Below, piece by piece: positions 35,163-44,400 of a DNA stretch of 64,000 bases. How positions within the stretch are numbered: position 1 is the stretch's first letter; every line of letters starts with the position of its first letter. Made by a program: the position numbers and the translations under genes. Source of the stretch: Chryseolinea soli. GTDB lineage: Bacteria > Bacteroidota > Bacteroidia > Cytophagales > Cyclobacteriaceae. The notes below the pieces were generated by a model, which searched no databases, was not told the DNA's origin, and saw nothing but the letters and a program-made list of their open reading frames with translations. The stretch spans positions 5,022,001 through 5,086,000 of the forward strand of contig NZ_CP032382.1 in assembly GCF_003589925.1 (NCBI RefSeq), written 5' to 3'.

Positions 35163-35744
35163 CTAGCGCTTGCGAGACTGAAGCTTGCGAATGCGGCTGA
35201 GGGTTTCCGGTGTAATGCCCAGGTAGCTGGCCAACATATGTTGTGGCACGCGCACGGCGATGGAAGGGTAGCTCTTTATAAAATCGTCGTACCGCTCTTC
35301 GGCGGTGGCGGTGAGCGAATTGATGATGCGGGTGTCTTTGGCGGTGGCGCGCTTTTGTATGCCGGCCTGGAACGACTTGGCATAGCCGGGAACTTTGTCC
35401 ATGAGCATGAGGTGTCCGGAGAGATCCATTAACAACACGTCAGAGTCTTCAATGGCGTCGATAAAAAAACTGGCGGCGGTATCGGGATTCATGCCCGACT
35501 TGTCGCTAACCCACCAATTTTCGGGAGCAAACTGGATGATGTGTTCTTTGCCTTTGTTGTCGATCACATAGCTTCTCAAAAAACCTTTCGCCACAAAAGC
35601 ACCCACCCGCGCGGCATCTCCCTCGCGCAGCAGGAACTCACCCTTCTTCAAGGTTCTGTGCGTCACCACCGAGGCAATGGCGGCTTTGTCGTCGTCCGAA
35701 AGGGGGAAGCGTTGTTCGAGGTAGGCGAAGAGGGGTTCGTACAT
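35163..35744 (-). CDS. Crp/Fnr family transcriptional regulator
   Basis: 193 residues from the ATG at 35744 (MYEPLFAYLEQRF). The cNMP-type beta-roll covers about 25-120 (LKKGEFLLREGDAARVGAFVAKGFLRSYVI; EHIIQFAPENWWVSD), and a C-terminal winged HTH ends VRVPQHMLASYLGITPETLSRIRKLQ. No N-terminal Cys cluster, so not an oxygen-sensing Fe-S Fnr; ligand unknown. The HTH keeps the ...ETLSRIRK recognition pattern common in this branch. It lies just upstream of the TTGAT-N4-ATCAA box that precedes the DoxX-like operon, its most likely target. Confidence 0.92.
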   Translation of the reverse strand: MYEPLFAYLEQRFPLSDDDKAAIASVVTHRTLKKGEFLLREGDAARVGAFVAKGFLRSYVIDNKGKEHIIQFAPENWWVSDKSGMNPDTAASFFIDAIEDSDVLLMDLSGHLMLMDKVPGYAKSFQAGIQKRATAKDTRIINSLTATAEERYDDFIKSYPSIAVRVPQHMLASYLGITPETLSRIRKLQSRKR

Positions 35745-35857
35745 CAGGGTTGCTAACGCATAACAGAGGCTTGAGGTTGGTTCCCGCAGTGTTGGGATGT
35801 GCAAGGGGCGTCAACATTTTGTTTACAGTCGGCCGACGTGCTCTTTTGAAAGTTGGG

Positions 35858-36250
35858 TTACTGGTGCTGCCAGCATCGTCCATTCGAACTCGCCGCGCGT
35901 TTGCAGCGCGTGCCGGCTTTTGTTGTGGCAGTGCACTGTGTTGACGCCTGTTTTTCGTTTGTTGTTGAATCTGTCTTTGCGGGGAGATCCGCTGCAGGCA
36001 ATACCTGTGCGTCGGGCCGGCAAACGCTACAGGCGGTGTAGCCACGTTTCCTGGCTTCACTCAGTGTGATGGGAATCTTGCTGGAGTGCAAGTGCACGCA
36101 TGAACCCTCGTGATATTTTTCTCCGGTTCGTGTGATAAAAACAGATTGTGCTTTGGAACCCGTTGTCGCCGCCAGGAACAAGAGCCAAAGCGTGATGCGG
36201 ACAAAATGCTGGCGGGATATTTTTTGGACAACGGTGTGATGCATATGCAT
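35858..36250 (-). CDS. Secreted protein with two small Cys motifs (DUF5763-like C-terminus)
   Basis: 130 residues. The N-terminal hydrophobic segment (about 18-35, LWLLFLAATTGSKAQ) looks like a signal peptide. A first Cys motif, YHEGSCVHLHSSKIPITLSEARKRGYTACSVCRP (described here by its Cys51, Cys74 and Cys77), resembles the short zinc-type module found fused to secreted nucleases and in Ada-like contexts. The C-terminal motif CTATTKAGTRCKR...GRCWQHQ (Cys106, Cys116, Cys126, His129) fits the DUF5763 pattern. No catalytic domain. Possibly a small metal- or DNA-binding secreted protein; function unknown. Confidence 0.75.
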   Translation of the reverse strand: MHMHHTVVQKISRQHFVRITLWLLFLAATTGSKAQSVFITRTGEKYHEGSCVHLHSSKIPITLSEARKRGYTACSVCRPDAQVLPAADLPAKTDSTTNEKQASTQCTATTKAGTRCKRAASSNGRCWQHQ

Positions 36251-36506
36251 TCGGATAGAACTTACGTATTCTAAGATAGCGATAAATTTGACGAGGTATT
36301 GCGGGCTTCGAAAAAGCTATTATTCGAAAGGCATATGCGTTCGCCTGGTTTCATCCTTCTTCGGGAATTGGGGGCAACGCGAGGGGTAGCTTGTTTCCCT
36401 GCAATTCGAAATGCTGAGGGCCTGAGTGCCGCTGTGATTTTGGAGCGAAAATGATAACTATTGATTATCTTGTTGTACTCCTTAATCATCCCAAACCAAC
36501 CCGCAT

Positions 36507-37295
36507 ATGGCAAAAAGACCGATCGTTTTCATCCACGGGCTTTGGATCCATGCCAGCTCTTGGCAACCCTGGATGGACTTCTTTCAACAACATGGCTATA
36601 CTCCTCTGAATCCGCCGTGGCCGGGCGACTCCGACACCGTAAAAGCTTGCCGCGCCAATCCGCAGATGATCGCCAACCGGGGCGTCACTGAAATTGCCGA
36701 TGGTTATGCAAAAGTGATCGCCAAACTCGCAGAACCACCCATAGTTATCGGTCATTCTTTCGGGGGACTCCTGGCGCAAGTGATCTTGGGTCGTGGCATA
36801 GCTGCCGCGGGCATCGCGATCGATCCCGCACCGATGAAAGGCGTGCGGCAACTACCTTTCTCGGCCCTGAGAGCATCGTTCCCGGTGTTGGGCAATCCCT
36901 TCAATTTTAAAAAAGCAAAGTCACTCACGTTTGGCCAGTTCACTTACGGGTTTGCCAATGCTCTACCCCAAAAAGAAGCCAAGGAACTTTACGACCGCTG
37001 GACCATTCCCGCCCCATGCCGCCCGCTCTTCCAGGCTGCCACGGCAACCTTCGCCGGCAACCAAACAAAAGTAAACACGGCGAACACTTCACGCGGCCCG
37101 TTGCTGATCACCGGGGGCGAAAAAGATCACATCGCACCGCCTATACTGGGACAGGCGGCCCTTAAGAAATATCCGCCTTCGGTGAAGACGGAGTTCAAAC
37201 TGTTCGAAGGCCGTGGACATTCATTGATTGTTGATCATGGATGGAAGGATGTTGCCGAGTACTCGCTGGCATGGTTGAATGAGAATGGATTTTGA
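36507..37295 (+). CDS. Alpha/beta hydrolase
   Basis: 262 residues, no signal peptide, cytoplasmic. FIHGLWIHASSW (8-19) forms the oxyanion region, GHSFGG gives nucleophile Ser84, the acid is in TGGEKDHIAPP and the catalytic His in FEGRGHSLIVDHGW. Overall it resembles the hydrolases annotated as lysophospholipase- or esterase-like in soil Bacteroidota; substrate unknown. Single gene; the next 580 bases are AT-rich and carry no gene. A GATAA/TTATC dyad lies just upstream of its start. Confidence 0.9.
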   Translation: MAKRPIVFIHGLWIHASSWQPWMDFFQQHGYTPLNPPWPGDSDTVKACRANPQMIANRGVTEIADGYAKVIAKLAEPPIVIGHSFGGLLAQVILGRGIAAAGIAIDPAPMKGVRQLPFSALRASFPVLGNPFNFKKAKSLTFGQFTYGFANALPQKEAKELYDRWTIPAPCRPLFQAATATFAGNQTKVNTANTSRGPLLITGGEKDHIAPPILGQAALKKYPPSVKTEFKLFEGRGHSLIVDHGWKDVAEYSLAWLNENGF

Positions 37296-37876
37296 TCAAT
37301 CGCCTGATCTATGCCTGTCCCAAAGTGGTTTGTCTTTAGTACACTGATATAGACCAAACAATCTTTGAGTGTGCTCCGGCGAGTATCTGGTGCTTATTAA
37401 ATTTTATTTGTGATTCCACCATCGTAAAGTAGAACGTTGTTCTTGAACAACTTCATCCAGTCGTCCTTTGTTTGGGACGATGGGCTCTCCAACATTTCTC
37501 GAACGAAAGTTGAAGAATCGTTTTTACATTGGAGTTGGCGCTTAGGACAACGTTTTTGGTAAAATTAGAATAAATTTTTACTTTAGTTCAAGACTCCATG
37601 TCCCACCTGATCCAATCGATCGTAAGCACACTTGGAATCTGAAATGTTAAATAGGTGATTTTTGATAATACTCTGCCTGAACAAAGAATAGCAATCTTGT
37701 GTGCTTTGATGGTAGTGTTCTCACGGTCAAATTCATTGATGTAAGGAACGCATATGGCTGGATTTCAATGATCTAAATTTCGTGAGACCATGATGCAATT
37801 ATGTTTGGACAATGAGTTTGGAAAAAGGATCAAGTAAGAAAACAATTCAAATAAAATCATAACGTCCAAAGAAATC
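37296..37876. other. AT-rich leader region of the TIR-TPR gene
   Basis: 580 bases, visibly richer in A/T than the hydrolase before it. No convincing gene. On the minus strand 37397-37495 encodes a 32-residue frame (MLESPSSQTKDDWMKLF...) that might be the tail of a lost gene but is too short to call. The promoter of the TIR gene lies at the right end. No repeats or tRNA that would mark an integration boundary were found. Confidence 0.4.
37778..37807 (+). promoter_or_regulatory. Predicted promoter of the TIR-TPR gene
   Basis: TTTC (37778-37781), an 18-base spacer, then TATGTTTG (37800-37807), a perfect TAnnTTTG match. The leader would be about 65 bases. Confidence 0.5.
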
Positions 37877-39340
37877 ATGTCAAAGTCAAAAGTTTTTATA
37901 GGATCTTCTGTTGAGGGAATAAGCGTGGCTTATTCAATCCAGGAGAATTTGAAACATGCTGCGGAGGCTACCGTATGGGATCAGGGAGTTTTTCAGTTAT
38001 CTCAGACCGCAATAGAATCTCTTATTACTGTACTTGATAATTCGGATTTTGGGGTATTTGTATTTACACCAGACGATATTTTAAATATCCGAGGAAAAAA
38101 AAATTTAGCAGTTAGGGATAATGTTTTATTTGAGCTGGGACTTTTTATTGGAAAATTAGGGAGAAACAAATGCTTCATAGTCACTCCGGACAAACCCGAC
38201 ATTCATTTGCCTACTGATTTGCTTGGGGTAAATATTGCAAAATACGAATCCAATAGAAGTGATAAAAACTTGCAGGCGGCCACTGGTGGCCTATGCCATA
38301 AAATCAAGGAAGCAATCGGGAAGACTCCCAGCCGTGTAACGGTTGTACAAAATGAACCAGAAACTGAGTTTAAAAATGATTCAAAGACTGTTGAACGTGA
38401 GACAAGCTGGTTTGGTCTAGCTGACGAAAAGAAATATGATGAAGCTATTTCTGTTCTAAAAAATAAAATTAATAAAGAGAAGGATGCTTTAGAGAAAATT
38501 AACCTTAAATCATGGCTTTGTTATGTGGAGTTTTGCAAGGAACCAGTTAATGGTCGAAAACAGTTTGAGAAATTAATTGCCTCCACACCGGGATCAAATA
38601 TTCCATATTTGAGATTATCTCAAACATTTTCTTGGCAAAAGAATTATTATGATGCCGTAAAAATTGCTGACGAGGGATTGCGGAACTCTGAAAAGAAAAT
38701 CAGTCTTACCGTTCAAAAGGCGAAGTGTTTAAGTGCGATTAATAAAAAAGAAGAGGCAATGAAACTTTTGGAGGAATATTTTGCTATCTCGAATGAGCCA
38801 TTAATAGCTTTAGAGCTGTCAAAAGTCTATATAAAATTGGATAAGAAGGAAGAAGCAATAAATTTACTAAATTCTTCGATGAGAGCCTTTCCTGGTGATG
38901 AGGAGGTAATTTCTGAATTTGCTGCTCTTGCCCAGGATCTAGGTCTAACTAAACTTAGACTCGTTTTATATAGTAAGCTTGTGTCATTGGATGAATCCAA
39001 TGCTACTTACTCTTGCCATTTGGGGAATTGTTATTATGATTTAGATTTATTTGATCTTGCATTTGTCGCTTATGATAAAGGCTTAAGTCTTTCTAAGCAT
39101 GACAAACAAGGGTGGATTTTGGCAAATATGGGTAATCTTTATAGTAGCAAACAACTTTATCATCAAGCCGATGTTTTTTTGAAGGAATCACAAGGCATTG
39201 AACCGGATTCAGAGTATACCTTAAAAAGGCGCTCAGAAGTGCAAAAGGCCATAGAAGAAGAGGATAAGATTCTTCAAGGTTTTTTAACGGAGGGTCTAGA
39301 AATTTTGAATAGGGAAAGGATAACTATTGATAAACCGTAA
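37877..39340 (+). CDS. TIR-domain protein with C-terminal TPR array, candidate defence effector
   Basis: 487 residues. Residues 5-122 form the TIR-like domain shared by Cap12 (CBASS) and Pycsar TIR effectors: KVFIGSSVEGISVAYSIQENL, then WDQGVFQLSQTAIESL, DFGVFVFTPDD, then RDNVLFELGLFIGKLGRNKCF and LPTDLLGV. Glu86 in FELG sits where the NADase catalytic glutamate lies in that family. From about 175 to 455 there are helical TPR-type repeats (KKYDEAISVLKNKI; KKEEAMKLLEEYF; DKKEEAINLLNSSM; YHQADVFLKESQGIEPDS), probably a sensing or oligomerisation region. No STING, SAVED or membrane module. AT-rich, with codon use unlike its neighbours, so probably acquired horizontally. No partner gene in the same orientation. 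NAD+ cleavage on infection is an inference. Confidence 0.82.
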   Translation: MSKSKVFIGSSVEGISVAYSIQENLKHAAEATVWDQGVFQLSQTAIESLITVLDNSDFGVFVFTPDDILNIRGKKNLAVRDNVLFELGLFIGKLGRNKCFIVTPDKPDIHLPTDLLGVNIAKYESNRSDKNLQAATGGLCHKIKEAIGKTPSRVTVVQNEPETEFKNDSKTVERETSWFGLADEKKYDEAISVLKNKINKEKDALEKINLKSWLCYVEFCKEPVNGRKQFEKLIASTPGSNIPYLRLSQTFSWQKNYYDAVKIADEGLRNSEKKISLTVQKAKCLSAINKKEEAMKLLEEYFAISNEPLIALELSKVYIKLDKKEEAINLLNSSMRAFPGDEEVISEFAALAQDLGLTKLRLVLYSKLVSLDESNATYSCHLGNCYYDLDLFDLAFVAYDKGLSLSKHDKQGWILANMGNLYSSKQLYHQADVFLKESQGIEPDSEYTLKRRSEVQKAIEEEDKILQGFLTEGLEILNRERITIDKP

Positions 39341-39355
39341 ATGGGGTTTTATTTT
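39332..39355 (+). terminator. Weak terminator at the end of the TIR-TPR gene
   Basis: AAACC (39332-39336) and GGTTT (39345-39349) form a short stem overlapping the stop codon, followed by TATTTTT. The stem is short. Confidence 0.4.
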
Positions 39356-39461
39356 TGATTTAAACATAGTCGACGGTTGAAAAAATGCCGAGATATCCAA
39401 ACTTCGAACACCATTGTGAATCATCCATCCAGGTAGTCTTCAGACTGTCGATACCGCCACT

Positions 39462-40643
39462 CTATAACAATCCATTCAACCAAAAATAAAACGGTGCTAC
39501 CTTCGTTTTCGTAGGCGTAATTTTTTGAAGTCTGTTTTTCGTCGACCTCATGTCCATCCTTGGCGGCTTGCTAACGCCATACAACCGCACCTTCCGATCT
39601 TTTCCCCGCAACAAATGCTCACCCAGATCCACATAGCCGAAAGGCATCGTCACCTGCTCCATAACCTCCCCGGACACCAGCAGGTCGCGCCCCAACACAT
39701 TACACTTGCCCTGTATGCGGGAGGCTGTGTTGATGGCGTCGCCGTGGAAGGCGAGGGTTTTGTGCGTGACGCCCACGGGGGTGCGCACCACTTTGCCGTG
39801 ATGGATGCCGGCTTTGAATTGGGGGACAAGCCCATAGTGTTTCCGGTAGTAGCCGGCGCGTTGTGCCAGGAGGTCACGGAAATGGAAGAAGTGTTGGATG
39901 GCGTAGAGGAAGTTTGCGGGAGAAGTTCTCCAGGTAAATACGGCTTCGTCGCCGATGTATTGGTAGATCTCGGCGGCGGTTTGTTTGGCGGCTTTAGTCA
40001 TGTCGGCAAAACAATCCTGGATGAGGGCGCTGTATTTTGCGTGTCCCAAGGTTTCGGCGTGTGTAGTCGATCCTTTCATGTCGAGGAACATGAAGATCCG
40101 TTCTTCTTCCACGCCTTTGGTCTGGGGTGAGAGAATATGGAGCAGGTTGCTGGTTTGTATCCACGCTGCGGTCAGTTTTGAAAGCTGCAATAGGAAAGTG
40201 ATCAGCAGTATGTATACGGCCATCACCACCAGGTTGGTATGCATCAGCGAAAGCGACAGGATTTTCACCCCCGACGTCTTCCCCAGCAGCAAGGGCACCA
40301 GCACCGAAGTGAGTGCCAGGCCCAAGCAGAGGTTGGCGAGGCCTTTGACGAGCACGCGCCGGATAAACCCCGGACGCCTGAACCACGCATCAAAGCGCAC
40401 ATCAAACCAACTGAAGACCAACCCGTCGATCACCCCCGAGAAGGCGACGACCAAAAACAAGTTGCCATGATCGACCTCCGGCGTTAACAGGCGTAACAAA
40501 GGCGCCGTTGTTCCATCGGCAGCCGTCTTATACAAAGCGTTGCCCAGGCCCCAAAGTTTGATGGCGACAAACAGCACCTTGGCAAAACACCAGGTAACGG
40601 TGTGGATCGCAATCCACTTTCTATTTTCATTCCAGAAGCGCAT
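39462..40643 (-). CDS. Membrane class III nucleotide cyclase
   Basis: 393 residues. The N-terminal half has about four hydrophobic helices (15-35, 60-80, 100-120, 135-155). The cyclase domain spans 182-385. Metal-binding Asp188 (FMFLDMKGST) and Asp232 (YIGDEAVFTW) are present, as are the transition-state Asn305/Arg309 (INTASRI). The two purine-specifying positions carry Gln228 (YQYIGD, usually Lys) and Thr296 (KTLAFHGD, usually Asp), so nucleotide preference cannot be assumed. Probably active as a dimer. Convergent with the TIR-TPR gene; no effector or regulator in its own orientation apart from the membrane protein upstream (34 bases away). Confidence 0.85.
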   Translation of the reverse strand: MRFWNENRKWIAIHTVTWCFAKVLFVAIKLWGLGNALYKTAADGTTAPLLRLLTPEVDHGNLFLVVAFSGVIDGLVFSWFDVRFDAWFRRPGFIRRVLVKGLANLCLGLALTSVLVPLLLGKTSGVKILSLSLMHTNLVVMAVYILLITFLLQLSKLTAAWIQTSNLLHILSPQTKGVEEERIFMFLDMKGSTTHAETLGHAKYSALIQDCFADMTKAAKQTAAEIYQYIGDEAVFTWRTSPANFLYAIQHFFHFRDLLAQRAGYYRKHYGLVPQFKAGIHHGKVVRTPVGVTHKTLAFHGDAINTASRIQGKCNVLGRDLLVSGEVMEQVTMPFGYVDLGEHLLRGKDRKVRLYGVSKPPRMDMRSTKNRLQKITPTKTKVAPFYFWLNGLL

Positions 40644-40676
40644 GAGGTCTTTTTTAAATCGTGAATTAGGATGAGA

Positions 40677-41378
40677 TCAAGCCGCGGAATGGTCTGAGTA
40701 AGCATAGCCCGCATCGTCGTTCGCCGATGTCCGACGTTGGTCCGGGTGTACCCATTCAAATCCCATCCAGGCCTGGGCGAACGCTACGCCGCCGAGTAGG
40801 GTGAGGGAAACGAGGTTGCTGTGATGGTCGAATACGTAAAATGAAACGAGCCCGATAACCAGGGCCAGTACAAAGCCCGCGATCATGATCCATAAGGGGC
40901 GCTTCGAAATGACGCCTTGCTTGTTCAACCCGATCGTCAGCAGCAATGTGCCGATGAAGAAGGGCAGGAGCAGCGGGACGAGAAATATCAAACCGCCGGT
41001 TTGCATGAAGGCCATCACGCGCACGACATCTTCTTGAACGTGTACCGTGTTGTCGGTCATATAATAGGCCAGCAAGTGAAAGAAGGCGTCGGCACACAAT
41101 CCCATGGCACCGATGTTCAGCAGCACGATGCCGGTGAGGGTCATTTTTTTGTGGTGAAGAAAATGCTGTGACAACAGGCAAAGGGCAACCGAGAAGAGTA
41201 TGGATGAAACAATTTGTGTGATCACCGAATTCAGCACGTCGTTGCGCGCCGCTTTTACGATCTGCAGAATGTGCGCCGCGTCGGTGGTGCCGGGATCGGG
41301 CATGAAAAACCAGCCTAGCCAAAAGGTGACGGCGGCCATCACGAGCAGGTAGCCCGCGGTTTGAATAGATTCGTTCAT
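40677..41378 (-). CDS. Six-helix integral membrane protein, unknown family
   Basis: 233 residues with six clear hydrophobic segments (about 8-26, 48-70, 80-102, 120-148, 160-180, 186-204). The N-terminus (GYLLVMAAVTFWLGWFFMPDP) looks like a membrane anchor. No known domain recognised. It lies 34 bases upstream of the cyclase gene on the same strand, so the two probably share a transcript; it could be a sensor or partner of the cyclase. A hairpin-rich gap separates it from the RND pump operon. Confidence 0.65.
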   Translation of the reverse strand: MNESIQTAGYLLVMAAVTFWLGWFFMPDPGTTDAAHILQIVKAARNDVLNSVITQIVSSILFSVALCLLSQHFLHHKKMTLTGIVLLNIGAMGLCADAFFHLLAYYMTDNTVHVQEDVVRVMAFMQTGGLIFLVPLLLPFFIGTLLLTIGLNKQGVISKRPLWIMIAGFVLALVIGLVSFYVFDHHSNLVSLTLLGGVAFAQAWMGFEWVHPDQRRTSANDDAGYAYSDHSAA

Positions 41379-41419
41379 GGTCTTGATCTTTAGAAGGATA
41401 TGTTATTTTTTAAAATGAC

Positions 41420-41457
41420 CATCCTGCATGAAAGCGTTGATGCTTTTAACCAGGATG
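41420..41457. repeat. Large imperfect hairpin between RND operon and membrane gene
   Basis: CATCCTG (41420-41426) pairs with CAGGATG (41451-41457), and inside it AAAGC (41431-41435) pairs with GCTTT (41442-41446). On the minus strand it is followed by TTTTAAAAAA. It could attenuate or end the RND transcript. Confidence 0.5.
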
Positions 41458-41482
41458 ATCATGGTTTTGAAATGGCTTTATG

Positions 41483-44400
41483 TTAAAGTATGGTTACAGA
41501 GGATGCCAATGCGGGTTCTGCAATCGGTGCGGCCGGTTTGGTGAACCGGGCTTTCACCCGGTCAACCAAATAATACATCATGGGCACAATGAAGACAGTG
41601 AGCATCAGCGAAGAGAGCAGACCGCCGATCATGACGATGGCCAAACCGTTCTTCCACTCCGAGCCGGCGCCTTCTGCGAGCGCAATGGGAAGCATGCCGA
41701 TCACCATCGCGATGGTAGTCATCAGGATGGGACGCAACCGCGCCTGACCGGCGTCGATGAGGGCGTCGAAGGTGCTTCGACCCTCTGCTTTGCGCTGGTT
41801 GGTAAAGTCCACCAGCAAGATGCCGTTCTTCAACACCAGGCCGATCAGCATGATGATGCCCAGCATAGTGAAGATGCTCAGCGTGCTCATGGCGAGGTTC
41901 AGCGCGATGAGGGCACCGATCAGGGCCACCGGCACCGAGAACAATACCACGAACGGATAGATAAAGCTGTCGTAGAGCAACACCATCACGAGGTACACCA
42001 GCAGGATGGCCGTCGCCAAGGCCAGCCCCAGCGCTTTGAACGAATCCACCTGACGTTCCACATCACCGGTCCATTTCATTTCCACCGCAGCGGGTAGAGG
42101 ATGAGCTGCTACAGCGGCGTTGATGTTTTCGGCCAGCGTTCCGGACGTGATGCCCAGTACGTTGCTTTTCAGCGTCACCGATGTACGGCGATTTTTTCTT
42201 TCGAGCATCGACGGCCCGCTGCTTTGTTTCACCGTGGCAAATTGTGTGAGGGCGATCTGTTCGCCTTTGCCGTTCACGAAACCGATGTTCTCCACGTCGG
42301 TGGGATTGCTGCGGTCGAATTCATCGAGGCGCACGTTGATGTCGTACTCGTTGTTTCCTTCGCGGTACTTGGCGTCGGTGTTGCCGGCGTAGGCATTTTG
42401 GAGCGACGCGCCCACCTGGCCAACACTCAGCCCAAGCCGGGCCATCTTTTCGCGATCCAGCTCGATGGTCAGTTCCGGGCTACCGTCTTCCACGCTCACC
42501 GACACGTCGTTCGCACCGGGAATGTTTTTGATGAGTTGCTCCAATTGTTTGGTGGCCTTCATCAATTCAACCTTGTTCTCGCTGTTCAACACAATTTGAA
42601 TAGGCTCCTCCGATTTCGTAATACCAATGACGGTAGAATTTACCTTCAAACCTTCGTACGTAGCTTCCAACGCCTTGCGGACGCGGAGCATAAACGCGGC
42701 CGTGGTCTCGTTGCGTTTCTTGGCATCAACCAACCCAACCGTCATCTCCGTTTTGTTCTCGCTGCCCACGGTCGACATCATACCCGAGGTGCTTGCGCCG
42801 CCCACGTTGGCCAGCACGGTTTCCACGCCGGGTTGTGCCAGTAGATAATTTTCGATGGCGCGCGAGCGGATGTTGTTTTCCGTCAGTGCTGTGCGCTTGT
42901 CAAATTCAAATTTCAACAGCAGTTTGCCACGGTCGCCCGAAGCCACCATTTCCTGCCCGAGGATGCCGAGGCTCATCACGTAGGCCGTGGCTCCGAAGGC
43001 AGCAAGAATAACGAGCCCGGTGATGAGCTTATGCCGCAGGGTCCATTTCAGTTGATGCGTATAACCATCAATGACGCGGGTGACGATCGATTCAAAGCCC
43101 AGCAGTACTTTGTGAAACAAATTGTTGGGATTGAGGTGCGTCACCTTGCCAAAACGGGAAGCGAGCCAGGGCGTCAGCGTGTAGCACACGAAAAGGCTCA
43201 TCAAGGTGGACACCACGATGGTGACCGAATACTGCCGCAACACATCGCCGATCACGGTGTTGATCAACGCAATGGGAAGGAACACGACCACGTCCACCAT
43301 GGTGATGGCCATAGCCGAGAAACCGATTTCCTTGCGCCCGTCGAGCGTGGCTTGCACGCGGTCCTTGCCCATGTGCAAGTGACGGTGAATGTTCTCGAGC
43401 ACCACGATGGAGTCGTCTACCAGGATGCCGATCACGAGCGACATGGCCAGGAGGGTCATCAGGTTGAGTGAATAGCCGAACAGGTACATCGCGATGAACG
43501 TCGACAACAACGAAGCGGGGATGGCTACCAGCACGATGAGCGAGTCGCGGAAGCTGTGAAGGAAAAGCAACATGACCGCGGCTACGAGAATGACAGCGAT
43601 CGCCAGGTCGTGTGTCACGGCGTCGGCAGCTTCGAGTGTAAACTCGGAGGTGTCGTCGGCAATGATGATCTTGACACCTTGTGCGGCGTATTTCTTTTCG
43701 ATCGAGGCAATCTTGGCGTGAACTTCTTCACTGATCTTCACGGCGTTGGCATCGGTTTGTTTTTTGATGCTGATGGCAATGCCTTCCTGTCCGTTGAAAC
43801 GGCTCACCGATTCTTGTTCGCGCGTGCCGTCCAATACATCGGCCACGTCAGCCACCCGCACGGGACTACCGGCGCGCGTGGCAACAATAAGGTTTTCGAT
43901 CTGCGTAATCGAGCTGAATTTTCCGGCGAGGCGCACGGTGATCTGATCGTCGCGTCCTTTGATCTTGCCCGTAGGAAAGTCAAGGTTGGCGTTGTTCACC
44001 GCGTCGGTCACTTGCGATAGGGCCAGGCCGTAGTGGGCCAATTTATCTTTGTCTACTTTCACCTGGATCTCGCGCTTCTGTCCACCGAGCAAACGGGTCT
44101 CACCGATGCCTTCGATTTGTTGGATCAGGGGCAAGATCTCGTTTTCCACCAGGTCGTAGGATGCTTCTGCACTCATGTCGGCCACCACCATCAGGTCCAT
44201 GATCGGTTGATCGCTGGGCGACACCCGGGAGATAGATGGCGTCTCGGCATCGTCGGGCAGATCGTTCAAGATGTTGTTCAGCTTCCGCTGCGCTTCTTCT
44301 TGTTTGGCTTCGGTGTCGGTGCCCACGCTAAATTCCACGACGATGACGGAGACCCCTTCGAAGGATTGGGACAAGACGCTTTTCACGCGGTCAAGTCCCG

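Noticed and set aside
35163..35744. Reading the Crp/Fnr gene as an oxygen-sensing Fnr
   Set aside because: The N-terminal cysteine cluster needed for an Fe-S centre is absent, even though the DNA box has the Fnr-like pattern.
37397..37495. Minus-strand frame of 32 codons (MLESPSSQTKDDWMKLF...) before the TIR-TPR gene
   Set aside because: Codon use looks plausible, and the frame stays open for about 50 codons without an earlier start, so it may be a gene remnant. It is too short and matches no family I know, so it was not called a gene.
37296..39461. A mobile element carrying the TIR-TPR gene
   Set aside because: Base composition suggests acquisition, but no integrase, transposase, flanking repeat or tRNA boundary is visible.
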